Assembly (NCBI GenBank): GCA_020152595.1
Contig: JAIGNY010000566.1
Location: 1,785,001-1,849,000 of the forward strand
DNA length: 64,000 nt
Direction of reading: 5' to 3'
DNA from: Chiridota heheva
Lineage: Eukaryota; Echinodermata; Holothuroidea; Apodida; Chiridotidae
The notes under the pieces are model-generated. The model ran no database searches. It saw only the letters and a list, made by a program, of their open reading frames with translations, and was not told the DNA's origin. Within the stretch, counting starts at the first letter, position 1. Every line of letters starts with the position of its first letter. Shown here one piece after another: positions 56,501 through 64,000 of this stretch. The position numbers and the translations under genes are program-made.

Positions 56501-57882
56501 TCATATCGGAGTTTTCAGGATTAACTCGGTTGTCGGGTGCAGGTGGGCTTAAAGTGAAACTTTTTGGCATGCTGGAGTGGAAATATAGTTACATGAACTA
56601 GCGATTGTTGTAGAAGTGAACACTTTGAAGTAATTGTTCATTATAATCTCTTTACTTTCAACAATTAATAACCTGGCAATAGCCTATCTCAGCAATTGTA
56701 GACGGAAACATTTTACTACTAATTTGTAGCAGTACATATTAAATCAATGGATTTGCCTTAAGAAGTGGAGAGCTTTGCACAACAATATTTCATCTCAAGT
56801 TGTTTAAAACTTGGCAAATTTTTATCTGATTCTGACTTTATTTTTTGGGGGTGGAGTGATTAAGCCTGTGAGCTTACAGCAGCTCTTTCGGGGTCCTTAG
56901 ACTTTTACAAACAAATAGCCATCACTAGTGCATCCTTAACTCTTGTATTTTATATTCTTTAATCAGGAGGAGGAAGCCAAGACATTAGTCCGAGATGCTA
57001 TAGCAGCAGGTATATTCAATGACCTGGGGTCAGGTACAAACATTGACCTTTGTATCATCAAGAAAGGCAAAGTAGATTATCTTCGACCATATGATGAGGC
57101 TAACAAGAAGGGTGTCAGGTGAGAATCAACTTCAGTTTGGTCTTTTGAGTACTAGAGGCATCTAGAAAATTATTATGTGCCAAAGAGCATCAAAATCTGC
57201 GAAGAGCACTGAAATATTAACCGAAATATTTTGTTTCTTAGTTATGACTTACCAACGTTCCAAGAATATATAATATGTGTCTCGGAGGTGTCTTTTCTTT
57301 TTCTTTCCTTCCCTATCCCCTCTCCTTCCTTCTCTCTATCCTCCTTACTCCTCTTTCAAAGTCTTATGTATTCTTCTCCCTGTCTTTACCATTGCACCAT
57401 AAATTTGTAACACCCTTTTGGCACATTTGACTCTGGCTGTCGCAGTGATGTTAAACACCAACAAACAAACGTGTCTTGGAGGCATTTCCAAGATCTTGAT
57501 GCAATTCTATAAATTTTGTACTTCAAATTCTACCTTTTATGACTTGAAAAAGAACATTAAAACGGTTAATTGGGGGTATGATCAAGTTGATGGGTTTATT
57601 TAAAAGAAACTGGAATGTAATTCAATTGATTACGGTACATCACCAATTTGCATATTTTCAACTGATTACGGTACATCACCAATTTGCATATATTTATGAA
57701 TAATAGGACCTGAAGATTTACAGAAACTGCAAAATGATCAATTTTGAACGTTCCTGTATTATTTGTTCTGCAGACAAGGGGATTACAGCTACAAGAGAGG
57801 AACAACCGCAGTGTTAACGACCAAGATAACCCCACTTCCTTTCGAGGTCATTGATACCACAGTGGAAGCCATGGAGACATAA
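44534..57882 (+). CDS. PSMB7: Proteasome subunit beta type-7 (beta2, trypsin-like), complete
   Basis: Seven + strand exons join in phase to 273 codons and TAA: 44534-44598, 47020-47101, 47848-47945, 50616-50756, 55939-56113, 56967-57118, 57774-57882. The human protein is 277 residues. The product is the trypsin-like catalytic subunit of the 20S core. A 40-residue propeptide ends K-T-G and is removed to expose Thr41 (mature Thr1). Asp57, Arg59 and Lys73 are mature Asp17, Arg19 and Lys33 of the active site. Other hallmarks are [31 protein letters not shown], and the long C-terminal arm (Y-K-R-G-T-T-A-V-L) that wraps the neighbouring beta3 subunit. The start has A at -3. All splice sites are GT/AG. 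It is the constitutive beta2; the immunoproteasome paralogue is a jawed-vertebrate form. Identification is firm. Confidence 0.97.
45408..45632 (+). mobile_element. ~225-bp MITE in PSMB7 intron 1
   Basis: TTCACTTGGTTGT at the left mirrors ACAACCAAGTGAG at the right. Inner arms TTGGAGTGAAAGCAAAGC and GCTTTGTTTTCACTCCAGC also pair. No coding. Confidence 0.6.
46075..46320 (-). mobile_element. tRNA-derived SINE, second family
   Basis: On the - strand a head with GGTAGTTCAGTTGGTAGAGT (box A) and GAGGTTCCAGGCTC (box B) precedes a body whose + strand reads GCCATCGGAACCGCCATTTA and ACGTCCTGATCCGAC. The acceptor and T stems do not pair properly, so it is not a tRNA gene. PSMB7 intron 1. Confidence 0.6.
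47020..47101 (+). CDS. PSMB7: PSMB7 exon 2 (propeptide end, catalytic Thr)
   Basis: Encodes N-A-L-L-E and later [12 protein letters not shown]. Thr41, after K-T-G, is the catalytic nucleophile. Acceptor TTTCCAG, donor AAA|GTAAGT. Confidence 0.96.
47193..47216 (+). mobile_element. MITE end fragment
   Basis: AAGGATTAGTTCAGTGG is the end of the 41866-42423 family, cut by THAP-MITE copy D. Confidence 0.45.
47217..47477 (+). mobile_element. THAP-exon MITE, copy D (right-truncated), PSMB7 intron 2
   Basis: It starts TATAAGGGTGTTTCAGCTGA. From 47370 it reads [15 protein letters not shown] and F-S-R-F-P-S-D-L-D. It breaks off within the THAP frame. Confidence 0.7.
47848..47945 (+). CDS. PSMB7: PSMB7 exon 3 (Asp17, Arg19, Lys33)
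   Basis: Encodes [13 protein letters not shown] and D-K-N-C-S-K-I, holding three of the active-site residues. Confidence 0.97.
48049..49775 (+). mobile_element. Possible composite DNA transposon in PSMB7 intron 3
   Basis: ACGGATCCAGGATTTTCAAA plus a G-rich tract at the left is mirrored by a C-rich tract and TTTTGGATCCGCCCTTGAAA at the right. It contains the T-rich repeat (48600-48780), a CAGTGGTGTATTCAGTGGAGG stretch and MITE copy 4. The boundary call is tentative. Confidence 0.35.
49093..49425 (-). mobile_element. MITE (TTAACCTTT-type), copy 4, partial and reversed
   Basis: AAATTAACCTTTTCCAGGTT, then GGCCATGCCCACCATAGCAA, is the reverse complement of the right end of copies 1-3. It is truncated at about 49425. 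Confidence 0.7.
50616..50756 (+). CDS. PSMB7: PSMB7 exon 4
   Basis: Encodes [14 protein letters not shown] and [14 protein letters not shown]. The downstream intron holds the 4.5-kb transposon. Confidence 0.97.
51104..55621 (+). mobile_element. 4.5-kb DNA transposon with ~400-500-bp modular inverted repeats, in PSMB7 intron 4
   Basis: The termini read ATAGACGGGTACATACGG at the left and the complement of ATAGTCGGGTATATACGG at the right. After them GGACTCTTCCAAACCAACTT and AGATATTCAAGATGGCGTCC (or near copies) occur in inverted orientation. The arms consist of ~170-bp modules, each with ATGGCG(T/C/G)CC-type words, a GGTTGCAAGTG(T/C)TC-like block and an AATATTTTGAGGTTTC block. There are two or more modules at the left and three at the right. 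Between the arms lies a decayed coding region (51790-54937). I cannot assign it to a superfamily. Confidence 0.85.
51790..54937 (+). pseudogene. Decayed transposon protein(s): conserved unknown region plus PIN/FEN1-like domain
   Basis: Consecutive + strand open segments shift frame at least six times (near 52025, 52350, 52620, 52825, 53870 and 54400) with few internal stops. The first part has [32 protein letters not shown] and [20 protein letters not shown] recall such sequences in many uncharacterised invertebrate proteins. The later part has N-Q-E-E-T-D-S-R and [17 protein letters not shown], an acidic pattern like PIN/FEN1-type nuclease-fold domains. It ends in an acidic Ser/Asp tail. No DDE triad was identified with confidence. 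The order suggests one long ORF originally, or two adjacent ones. Not functional as it stands. Confidence 0.7.
55939..56113 (+). CDS. PSMB7: PSMB7 exon 5
   Basis: Encodes [26 protein letters not shown], and [10 protein letters not shown] with the structurally conserved S-G-S. The donor is GAG|GTAAGT. Confidence 0.97.
56188..56580 (+). repeat. Dispersed ~390-bp repeat, copy 3, PSMB7 intron 5
   Basis: Same orientation on the + strand as 30441-30832, with conserved start GAAGCAATATC and end GGTTGTCGGGTGCAGGTGGG. Confidence 0.7.
56967..57118 (+). CDS. PSMB7: PSMB7 exon 6
   Basis: Encodes [18 protein letters not shown] and [10 protein letters not shown]. These end-of-fold helices and the G-S-G-T-N-I-D motif are typical of beta2. 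Confidence 0.97.
57300..57475 (+). mobile_element. LINE-like 3' tail, PSMB7 intron 6
   Basis: A pyrimidine-rich lead is followed by TTGGCACATTTGACTCTGGC, TGTCGCAGTGATGTTAAAC and CAACAAACAAAC. It resembles the LINE tails at 59690-59955 and (reversed) 3822-4010. Confidence 0.55.
57618..57695 (+). repeat. Two-copy ~39-bp direct repeat, PSMB7 intron 6
   Basis: TGATTACGGTACATCACCAA followed by TTTGCATAT occurs twice in tandem. Confidence 0.85.
57774..57882 (+). CDS. PSMB7: PSMB7 exon 7 (C-terminal arm, stop)
   Basis: Encodes the beta2-specific C-terminal extension, [15 protein letters not shown] and V-E-A-M-E-T, then TAA at 57880-57882. Confidence 0.95.
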
Positions 57883-58483
57883 CTGTGGAGGTTTTTTTAA
57901 AGAAGATTATGTATGTTACCGTGGAAATATTCATAATGCTTTCAGATAAAAACATTCTTGACTGCTGAAGACTTTTTTTGGAGGTGTTTGTAGAATGTAA
58001 ATTGTGTTGGTATACCGTTGTTGCTTTTTATGAAATGGATGTCATTTGAACAAGAAGGAAGATTGTTTCACTGCAAAGAGAGTTTAAAATTAAACTGAAA
58101 AAGGAACATAATTAATTGGAGCAGCTTCGTAATGAGCAAGATATGAGGTTCAAATTTCTGCCTTTAGAGGCTATTCGCGTAACAAATTATCTTGTGCTGA
58201 AAGTTCATGAAAACTGAATAGAATGAAGTTAGGCTGTGTTTATAGTTTAATTCTTCACAAAATCTCTATTAGAATATGGTTTAGTAACGTGATGTTGCAA
58301 AGTTGCGGAGAACTTTTTTGTTATTCCTTTTGTTTATCAACAAATCTTCATTTTATGTCCCTGTTTATAAGTTGATAAATCCTGGCATGTAAATGCACTA
58401 TTCACCAAAGCACTTACAACAATCGTCTACACACAGCGAAACCGAAATTGAGTACCTGGGGGCTTTACTGTGGCTGATTATGT

Positions 58484-58489
58484 AATAAA
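58484..58489 (+). promoter_or_regulatory. PSMB7: Candidate AATAAA polyadenylation signal, PSMB7
   Basis: AATAAA about 600 bp after the stop. The 3' UTR could extend further, so this is a candidate only. Confidence 0.45.
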
Positions 58490-58670
58490 TCAAATTAGCA
58501 TTGCCAAATTGTAGTGTTGTGGATTTCAGCTGTTGTGTTGTATACTTAGTGATTCAATTTGTTCAGGTTGTTCATGAAATTGAATAGCATTGCCTTACGA
58601 AAATACCCGAAACTAATTCTCCGTTGAAAAGGTTCTGAAGCTTTTATGGATTTGTACAGTCCTAGTTACA

Positions 58671-58910
58671 TTCTACCAGGAGATGTGTATACTATGAATT
58701 GCTGCCCAGACCCCCAAGTACGTTGAGAGCAATACCTCATTTTATATCCCTTGTCTAAAACTTATTCATCATTACATTGCCTTTTTTAGTTCTACCAGGA
58801 AGATGTGTATACTATGAATTGCTGCCCAGACCCCCAAGTACGTTGAGAGCAATACTTCATTTTATATCCCTTGTCTGAAACTTATTCATCATTACATTGT
58901 CTTGTTTAAT
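58671..58910 (+). repeat. Two-copy ~120-bp tandem duplication downstream of PSMB7
   Basis: TTCTACCAGGAGATGTGTAT and the following ~110 bp recur from 58790 with very few differences, so the duplication looks recent. Confidence 0.9.
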
Positions 58911-58999
58911 TAACTTGATCATTGTTTTGTTTTTTTGTACATCATATTAGATATGGTAGGACTCCTTTTGAAAAGCAGGAATGATGAAGACTTGGGTTT

Positions 59000-59680
59000 G
59001 AGGAGAATCTTGGCATGACAATGATTTGATTAAGTGGGTTTTGTACTTACAATAATCCATCTTAGATGCTCTGAAATTTAAGTTCCAGATGATAAGTCAT
59101 GTTGATCATAAGTTCACAAATACCATGAAACGTTTAATTTTGGAAAAATGGCTTATAAAGACAGCAACTTACGATTGAAAATATGTGATATATTTTGTTG
59201 TTCTTTTAATGAATTATCAACACCATTTTACATTGACAGATTTCATTGTTTTTTTGCAAGAATTTGGGGAAAAGTTTTAAACTTGTTTGACCTCTGCTAT
59301 TTAGAGGAGGCATGCTTTATCTCCGTTATCCATTAAAGTGAATTGTGAGGAATCATCATTAAAACAAGTATGATAAAAGAAATCACATGAAGATGAGGCT
59401 TTTGTTGTGTGATTTTCTTTTCCCATTGAATGTCTATGAACTTGTAGCAGTAAGATTAGCTATATTGCTTTAAGATTTGTTACAAATCATGGAAGTAGCA
59501 AAAGATTTCTCCAAAATTTGGTAAATTGTCCATTTCAGCTGTTTGAATATCAGGCATTAATATGCAAATTGACTAGTCTTCTACCCAATACTTTCCAACT
59601 CATTACCTCTTGATGTCAATAGACCTTTAACATAAAGTCTATGGACACAAAAGGCAACATTAAACTGCTTTAAATCCGTG
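59000..59680. other. Intergenic, nothing recognised
   Basis: AT-rich sequence. A 62-codon ORF (59148-59336) has no features that support a gene. Confidence 0.4.
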
Positions 59681-59689
59681 AAATCCATC

Positions 59690-59955
59690 TTCCAAGAAAA
59701 ACCTCCAGACAAAATTGTCTCCTTCCTTCTTCATGCTTCCCTCAACCATATTTAGTCCTCCTTCCCCACCCCCTCTCTCTACATTATTTTTCCACCCATG
59801 CGCCTCCTCTCTCGATCCCAGCTTTCTAGCTTTTAGTTCTCGTGTTTCCCTCAATCTCCCCCTGTTTACTATCCTTCCTTACTCTGGAATGATCTAACCT
59901 CTCAGGTACAATTTGACCCTCGCTGTTGTGGTGCCGTTAAACTCTCATCAAACAA
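59690..59955 (+). mobile_element. LINE 3' fragment (RNase H LINE family)
   Basis: On the + strand it has TTCTTCATGCTTCCCTCAAC, a C/T-rich stretch and the tail TCGCTGTTGTGGTGCCGTTA with a CAAACAAACAAA end. It is the opposite orientation to the LINE at 61228-63080. Confidence 0.7.
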
Positions 59956-60519
59956 ACAAAATCCATGAAAGTTAAAAATGACCATTACAGCTTTTTGGTG
60001 ATCATGCGAAGCATATTAAATGTGAACCTATGTTATGGCGATATCGGACGGCCGGCCACAGTTTTTCCAGAGATTTCCTCAGAAATGTTAAAGTTTTTTT
60101 TTTAAATTCCTCAGAAATTGTTAAAGTTTCTTCACAGTTCCTCAGAAAAAGTTAAGAGTTTCTTCAGATATCCTTATGGAAGGTTAGAATTTCCTTACAA
60201 AATGTTAAAGTTTTTCAGAGACACTTATGACTGCTTGACTAGTTTCCTTAAAAAGTCTATAAAGCATTTGATATTTCTTTAGAAGATAACTGTAAAATAA
60301 AATAATTTTCCAATATTCTTCAGAGATCCTTAAGTGTCTCTCTAGTAGCACTGGAGATTTAAAATCCTTCAGAATATTTGGGCACCAACGCTTGTATCAG
60401 GCATGATTATTAAACTCCGCCATTATTATTGTGTTCATTTGCATAAAGTTGCTACAGTATATGAACTGACCAGACTTATTTGGTATGCTTAGTCGGGAAG
60501 TGTGACAGGATGTGACTGC

Positions 60520-61015
60520 GTATGGACATAGGGAGGGATGCCATGTGGGACATGGATGGGGGCCATGCGGGTATGGATGGGGGCCATGCGGGACATGATC
60601 TGATATATACCACACGGTATACACCAAGGGCTATATGAGGCATAATTATTTGACTCCCCTTTTTTTTTCCTTATTCAACTGGTCATTTTCATATAAGTTA
60701 TTATATGAACTGACACTTTCATACATAGTATGCTCAATCAGGGACTGTGATAACTAGGATGAGACTTCTTATGGAGCCTATGGGATGTCATGTGGGACAT
60801 GGGGTGTGATGACATGTGGGACATGGAGCCTTGTGAAACGGTGGAATGCCATGTAGGATATGGTGGAATGGGATGTCATGTGGGACATGGGGTTGGATGC
60901 CACAAGTAACACGAGTGTGACAGGTTTGGATCCCCTGTGTGACATAGGTTAGGGGTCTATTTGGGACAGGGTAGGAGGTCATGGGGACATGGGATGTGAA
61001 GTTATGTGGGACCTC
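60520..61015 (+). repeat. G-rich degenerate repeat (GGGACATGGxxTG words)
   Basis: GATGCCATGTGGGACATGGA and variants such as GGGGCCATGCGGGACATGAT recur irregularly in two clusters (60535-60600 and 60780-61010). No gene is supported. Confidence 0.6.
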
Positions 61016-61227
61016 AAATTTACAATTTTGGGTAGAACACATCTTGGAATTTCAGATGTAACTTTTTTATTCTAGAGCTTTGGCTGATCAAAATTTGAGG
61101 AATTTTAATATATGCTTAATTTGTGACGCACGACTGGACAGTAAGCTCAGAATATTGATATGATTTTCTTATGTCAGTCATTAGAAATTATTATTTACGT
61201 CTAGAATTTCACTGAGGGTATGGTAAA

Positions 61228-63080
61228 GTTTGTTTGATGTGGGCTTAACAGCACCTCGACAGCAAGGGTCAAATGAGGTTAGATCATTTCAGAGGTAGGA
61301 AGGAAAGAGAACGGGAAGATTGAGAGAAACATGAGAACTAAAATTCAGAAAGCTGGGATCAAGAGAGGAGGTGCATGGGTGAAAAAACAAAGTAGAGAGA
61401 GGGGAGGGGGAGAGGAGGGATAAATATGGTTGTAGAGGGAAGCATGATGAAGGAAGGAGATAATTTTATCTGGAGGGATTTTTTGGAAGAGCTCAGCTAT
61501 TGAGTTGTGGGGAGCGAGAGAAGGTTGTACAGGGGGCAAGCAAGGAGAACGTGATGGACTGTGAGGGTGCAATGGCAATTGCTGCAGAGGGGTTGAGGGG
61601 GAGCCAATAAGGAGGTGGGTGTGACCTATTCTAAGATGGGTAATGTGAACGTTGTCGACACGGGAGAGGTTGTGGATGATGGGTTTGATCAAAATAGTGG
61701 GCTGGATGACGTGGAGTTTGTTATCAATTTCGGAGTCCCAGGTTTGCTAGCTAGGTCATGAATAAGGGAAGCGATAAGCGGTTTGATGTCAGAAAAGGTT
61801 GTGGCAATTGGAGTAGGGGGGAGTTTGCGGGCAAGCTTAACAACTGCATCAGCCCTGTCATTGCCAGGGATGCCAAGATGGCTTGGTATCCAGAAGAAAA
61901 GAATACTTTTCCTGCAGAGGGTGGGCGGAAGGAGTTTATGGAGGAGGTGGGATGTGAGGTTATCCCACTTAAGATTAAGTAAAGAAGTAAGGACAGCCTT
62001 GGAATCGGAGAAGATGGCAAAGTGGGGAGTACTCAGTAAAGTTGAGGGCGAAGTGCATGGCTTGGCCTCGGCCAAAAAGATGGACGAGTAGTCGGGAAGC
62101 CTGCTACTGAGGGTGATGTCTTAGATGACGGCAGCAGCAGTCGTCTTGACGCCTTCCTTAGAGCCATCAGTATAGATGGAGGTGTAGTTTAAAAGTTGGT
62201 CTTTGATTTCGTTGGGTAGTTTGATGAAGAGGTTAGGGTGAGTTTGAAGAAGAGGTTAGGGCGGGTTTGGGTTTTGTGATGAGTGGAGAGGCCCAGGTGG
62301 ATAGAAGGGAGGGGGTGGCTCAGGGAGGAAAAGTGGGCCAGGAGAAGGTGCCAAGAGTGGCGGGATTTATGCCGGGATGGAGGAGGTCTGATTTGAAGCA
62401 CAAGCTGAAGGGAGGGGATAGGGTTTTAGTCATATCAAAGAGGGTGGAGAAATTGGGGTACCTAATGAGGTTGTAAACAGGGTTCTGGGTTGGGTGCTGT
62501 TGAGGGCTCTAAAAGCATAAGAGAGGCCAAGCTTTCTACGTCTTAGCAGAATGGGGGGTTTATTGGCTTCAACATGAAAGCTGGTGATTGGGGAGGTCCT
62601 GTAGGCACCCAGACAAAGACTTAGGGCTTTATTTTGGATGGTGTAGATGTGGTTGAGGTAAGAGTTGTGAGCGGCACAGTACACAATATTGCCATAGTCA
62701 AGATTGGCACGAATGCTGAGCCTGAAGATTTTGAGGAGAGCATGGCGGTTCGCACCCCAAGTGGTGTTGGAAAGGAGGCAGAGAAAGTTCAGGGAGCTGT
62801 TGCATTTTTGTTTCAGGTTTGTTATGTGTTGCTTGTAGGAGAGCTTGGGTCTAGAGGTAAACCCAGGAACTTAGTGTGGTCAACTTTAGGGATGCGATTG
62901 CCATTGAGCACGAGGTTCGGGTTTGAGTGGAGGTTGTTGAAATGACAGAAGTGCATGCAGAATGTCTTGTCTTTGGAGAATTTAAAAGCGTTATTGTTGC
63001 ACCAGTCTTGCAGTCGGTTGAGGCTAAGTTGGAGCCTATTTTCGACAGTTTTCAGTCGTTTCTCAGTACACAAATTATAC
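61228..63080 (-). mobile_element. 5'-truncated non-LTR retrotransposon with RNase H (I/Jockey-like)
   Basis: On the - strand in order: RT end at 63073-62822 (L-N-R-L-Q-D-W-C-N-N-N, F-S-K-D-K-T, then H-T-K-F-L-G-L); linker at 62684-62430 (I-Q-N-K-A-L, G-A-Y-R-T-S-P-I, R-R-R-K-L-G-L); RNase H at 62075-61750 (F-S-D-S-K-A-V-L, then W-I-P-S-H-L-G-I-P-G-N-D-R-A-D); and a C-terminal tail ending near 61345 with L-R-I-G-H-T and S-F-L-H-H-A-S-L-Y-N-H-I. The 3' UTR ends in the complement of GGGCTTAACAGCACCTCGAC. Frames are disrupted, so it is inactive. It is the parent family of the fragments at 61-920, 12608-12912 and others. Confidence 0.85.
61689..62075 (-). pseudogene. LINE RNase H domain remnant
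   Basis: The open frame holds D-S-K-A-V-L (acidic catalytic site) and H-L-G-I-P-G-N-D-R-A-D (His plus final Asp), characteristic of LINE-encoded RNase H. The upstream catalytic residues fall in the preceding, broken frame. Confidence 0.8.
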
Positions 63081-63082
63081 CA

Positions 63083-63200
63083 AACTTTAATATCTCCTTG
63101 ACGGAATAAGATTTTTGAATGCTTTCTTCACCATTTTGTTTCTTTTCAAGTCCTCTTTCATATAGGATAAACATGCTTGACCCCTGAACTAATCCTTTAA
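63083..63200 (-). mobile_element. MITE end fragment (AAAGGATTAGTTCAGTGG-type)
   Basis: TTCTTCACCATTTTGTTTC, TCCTCTTTCATATAGGATAA and CCTGAACTAATCCTTTAA match the right arm of 41866-42423. It separates the two LINE remnants. Confidence 0.65.
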
Positions 63201-63360
63201 CAGACCACTTAAAGAGTAATATATTAATATGTTAATTAAAACCAACACGGATAATTCAAGACGACTTTATAAGGAAATGATCATGTGAATTACAAATCTT
63301 TTTTGGTATTGGAATTATCTCACAAATAAAATTGATCAAGGGCAACTAGTCGGGGAAGGA

Positions 63361-63785
63361 GTTGATATTCTTTATTTGGATATGAATATAAAGCATTTAC
63401 CATACAAAAAACTTATTTTGAAGCTACAAGATTATGATATAGAAGGAAATATCTCAGAATGGATAAAGGAATGGTTAAATAATCGTAAGCAAAGAGTACT
63501 CCAAGGAGTAAAGTTAAGTTGTAAAAATGTATAACCAGTTCAGTAGTGCAAGGTTCAGTGCTTGGACCCCTCTGTATTATCGTGTATATGGACGACTTGG
63601 AAATGGGCACTTCATCTTTCACCAGTAAATTTGCTGACGATACAAATATTTTGCATGTAATTAAGTAATTGGAAGACAAAGAAAATTTACAACAAGACAT
63701 TGATAAGCTAACCTTGTGGATTAGTAAATGGCAAATGAAATTCAATGATAAGAAATGTTTGGTTCTTCACTTTGGGTATGTAAAC
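63361..63785 (+). pseudogene. LINE reverse transcriptase fragment, decayed
   Basis: The + strand reads Y-D-I-E-G-N-I-S-E-W-I-K-E-W-L-N-N-R-K-Q-R-V, then across a frameshift a V-Q-G-S-V-L-G-P-L-like block, V-Y-M-D-D-L-E, K-F-A-D-D-T-N-I-L (catalytic D-D of RT) and W-Q-M-K-F-N-D-K-K-C. A stop and a frameshift show it is dead. It belongs to a different LINE lineage (CR1/Jockey superfamily) from the neighbour on the - strand. Confidence 0.8.
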
Positions 63786-64000
63786 ACAAATTGGTCATAA
63801 GTTAAGTTTAGGTTTAAGTTTATTACACTTATATGGCGCATTATCTAAATAACTTATTCTAATGCGCCTTACAAAATATGCATATAAAGAAAATAAATTC
63901 AAATGTGTAAACAAAATAAGCATGAAATATAAAAAAAACAAAGAACAATTTTCTTTTATACATGATGAATGACAAAATACTATCAACAAAGAAAAAAGAA
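63786..64000. other. Right edge, AT-rich
   Basis: AT-rich sequence with inverted GCGCATTATCTAAATAA / TTATTCTAATGCGCC arms around 63837-63872. Nothing else is supported. Confidence 0.4.

Overview
The window is eukaryotic nuclear DNA from an animal. It is AT-rich and intron-dense, with GT..AG splice sites, short exons of 55 to 210 bp, many MITEs, tRNA-derived SINEs, LINE fragments and minisatellites. The three recognisable genes are metazoan. Because one is a vertebrate-like clade C (type XXIV/XXVII-like) fibrillar collagen with a COLFI domain, and the transposon load is heavy, I infer a marine invertebrate, probably a deuterostome. The species cannot be fixed from sequence reading alone.

Layout. 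(1) About 1-6832, + strand: the 3' end of a fibrillar collagen gene. Five exons encode the telopeptide and the C-propeptide (COLFI), ending in a TAA at 6830-6832. The Gly-X-Y exons lie upstream of the window. (2) 6833-19647: convergent intergenic space with two large minisatellites (6970-7690 and 9060-10175), MITEs, LINE 3' fragments and degenerate T-rich repeats. (3) 19648-38384, - strand: a complete ten-exon gene for the C9orf78/TLS1 family, a spliceosome-associated protein, 300 codons. Two of its introns hold large minisatellites. (4) 38385-44533: the space between two divergent gene starts, containing an RTE-like tail and MITEs. (5) 44534-57882, + strand: a complete seven-exon PSMB7 gene (proteasome beta-2, trypsin-like subunit), 273 codons, with a decayed 4.5-kb DNA transposon in intron 4. 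(6) 57883-64000: PSMB7 3' UTR, then LINE remnants. One is RNase H-bearing on the - strand (61228-63080) and one is an RT fragment on the + strand (63361-63785).

The genes do not form an operon. They are three independent housekeeping or matrix genes, but human COL27A1, PSMB7 and C9orf78 all lie on 9q32-q34, so their linkage here looks like retained ancestral synteny.

The most interesting structure is the minisatellite in TLS1 intron 6 (27305-28342). Its 23-bp unit contains the exon 6 splice donor itself, so about two dozen exact GTAAGT hexamers are tandemly arrayed on the transcribed strand, starting at the real donor. A second intronic array also starts within about 10 bp of a donor, in the collagen gene (5844-6545). 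A third, in TLS1 intron 9, ends about 70 nt before an acceptor.
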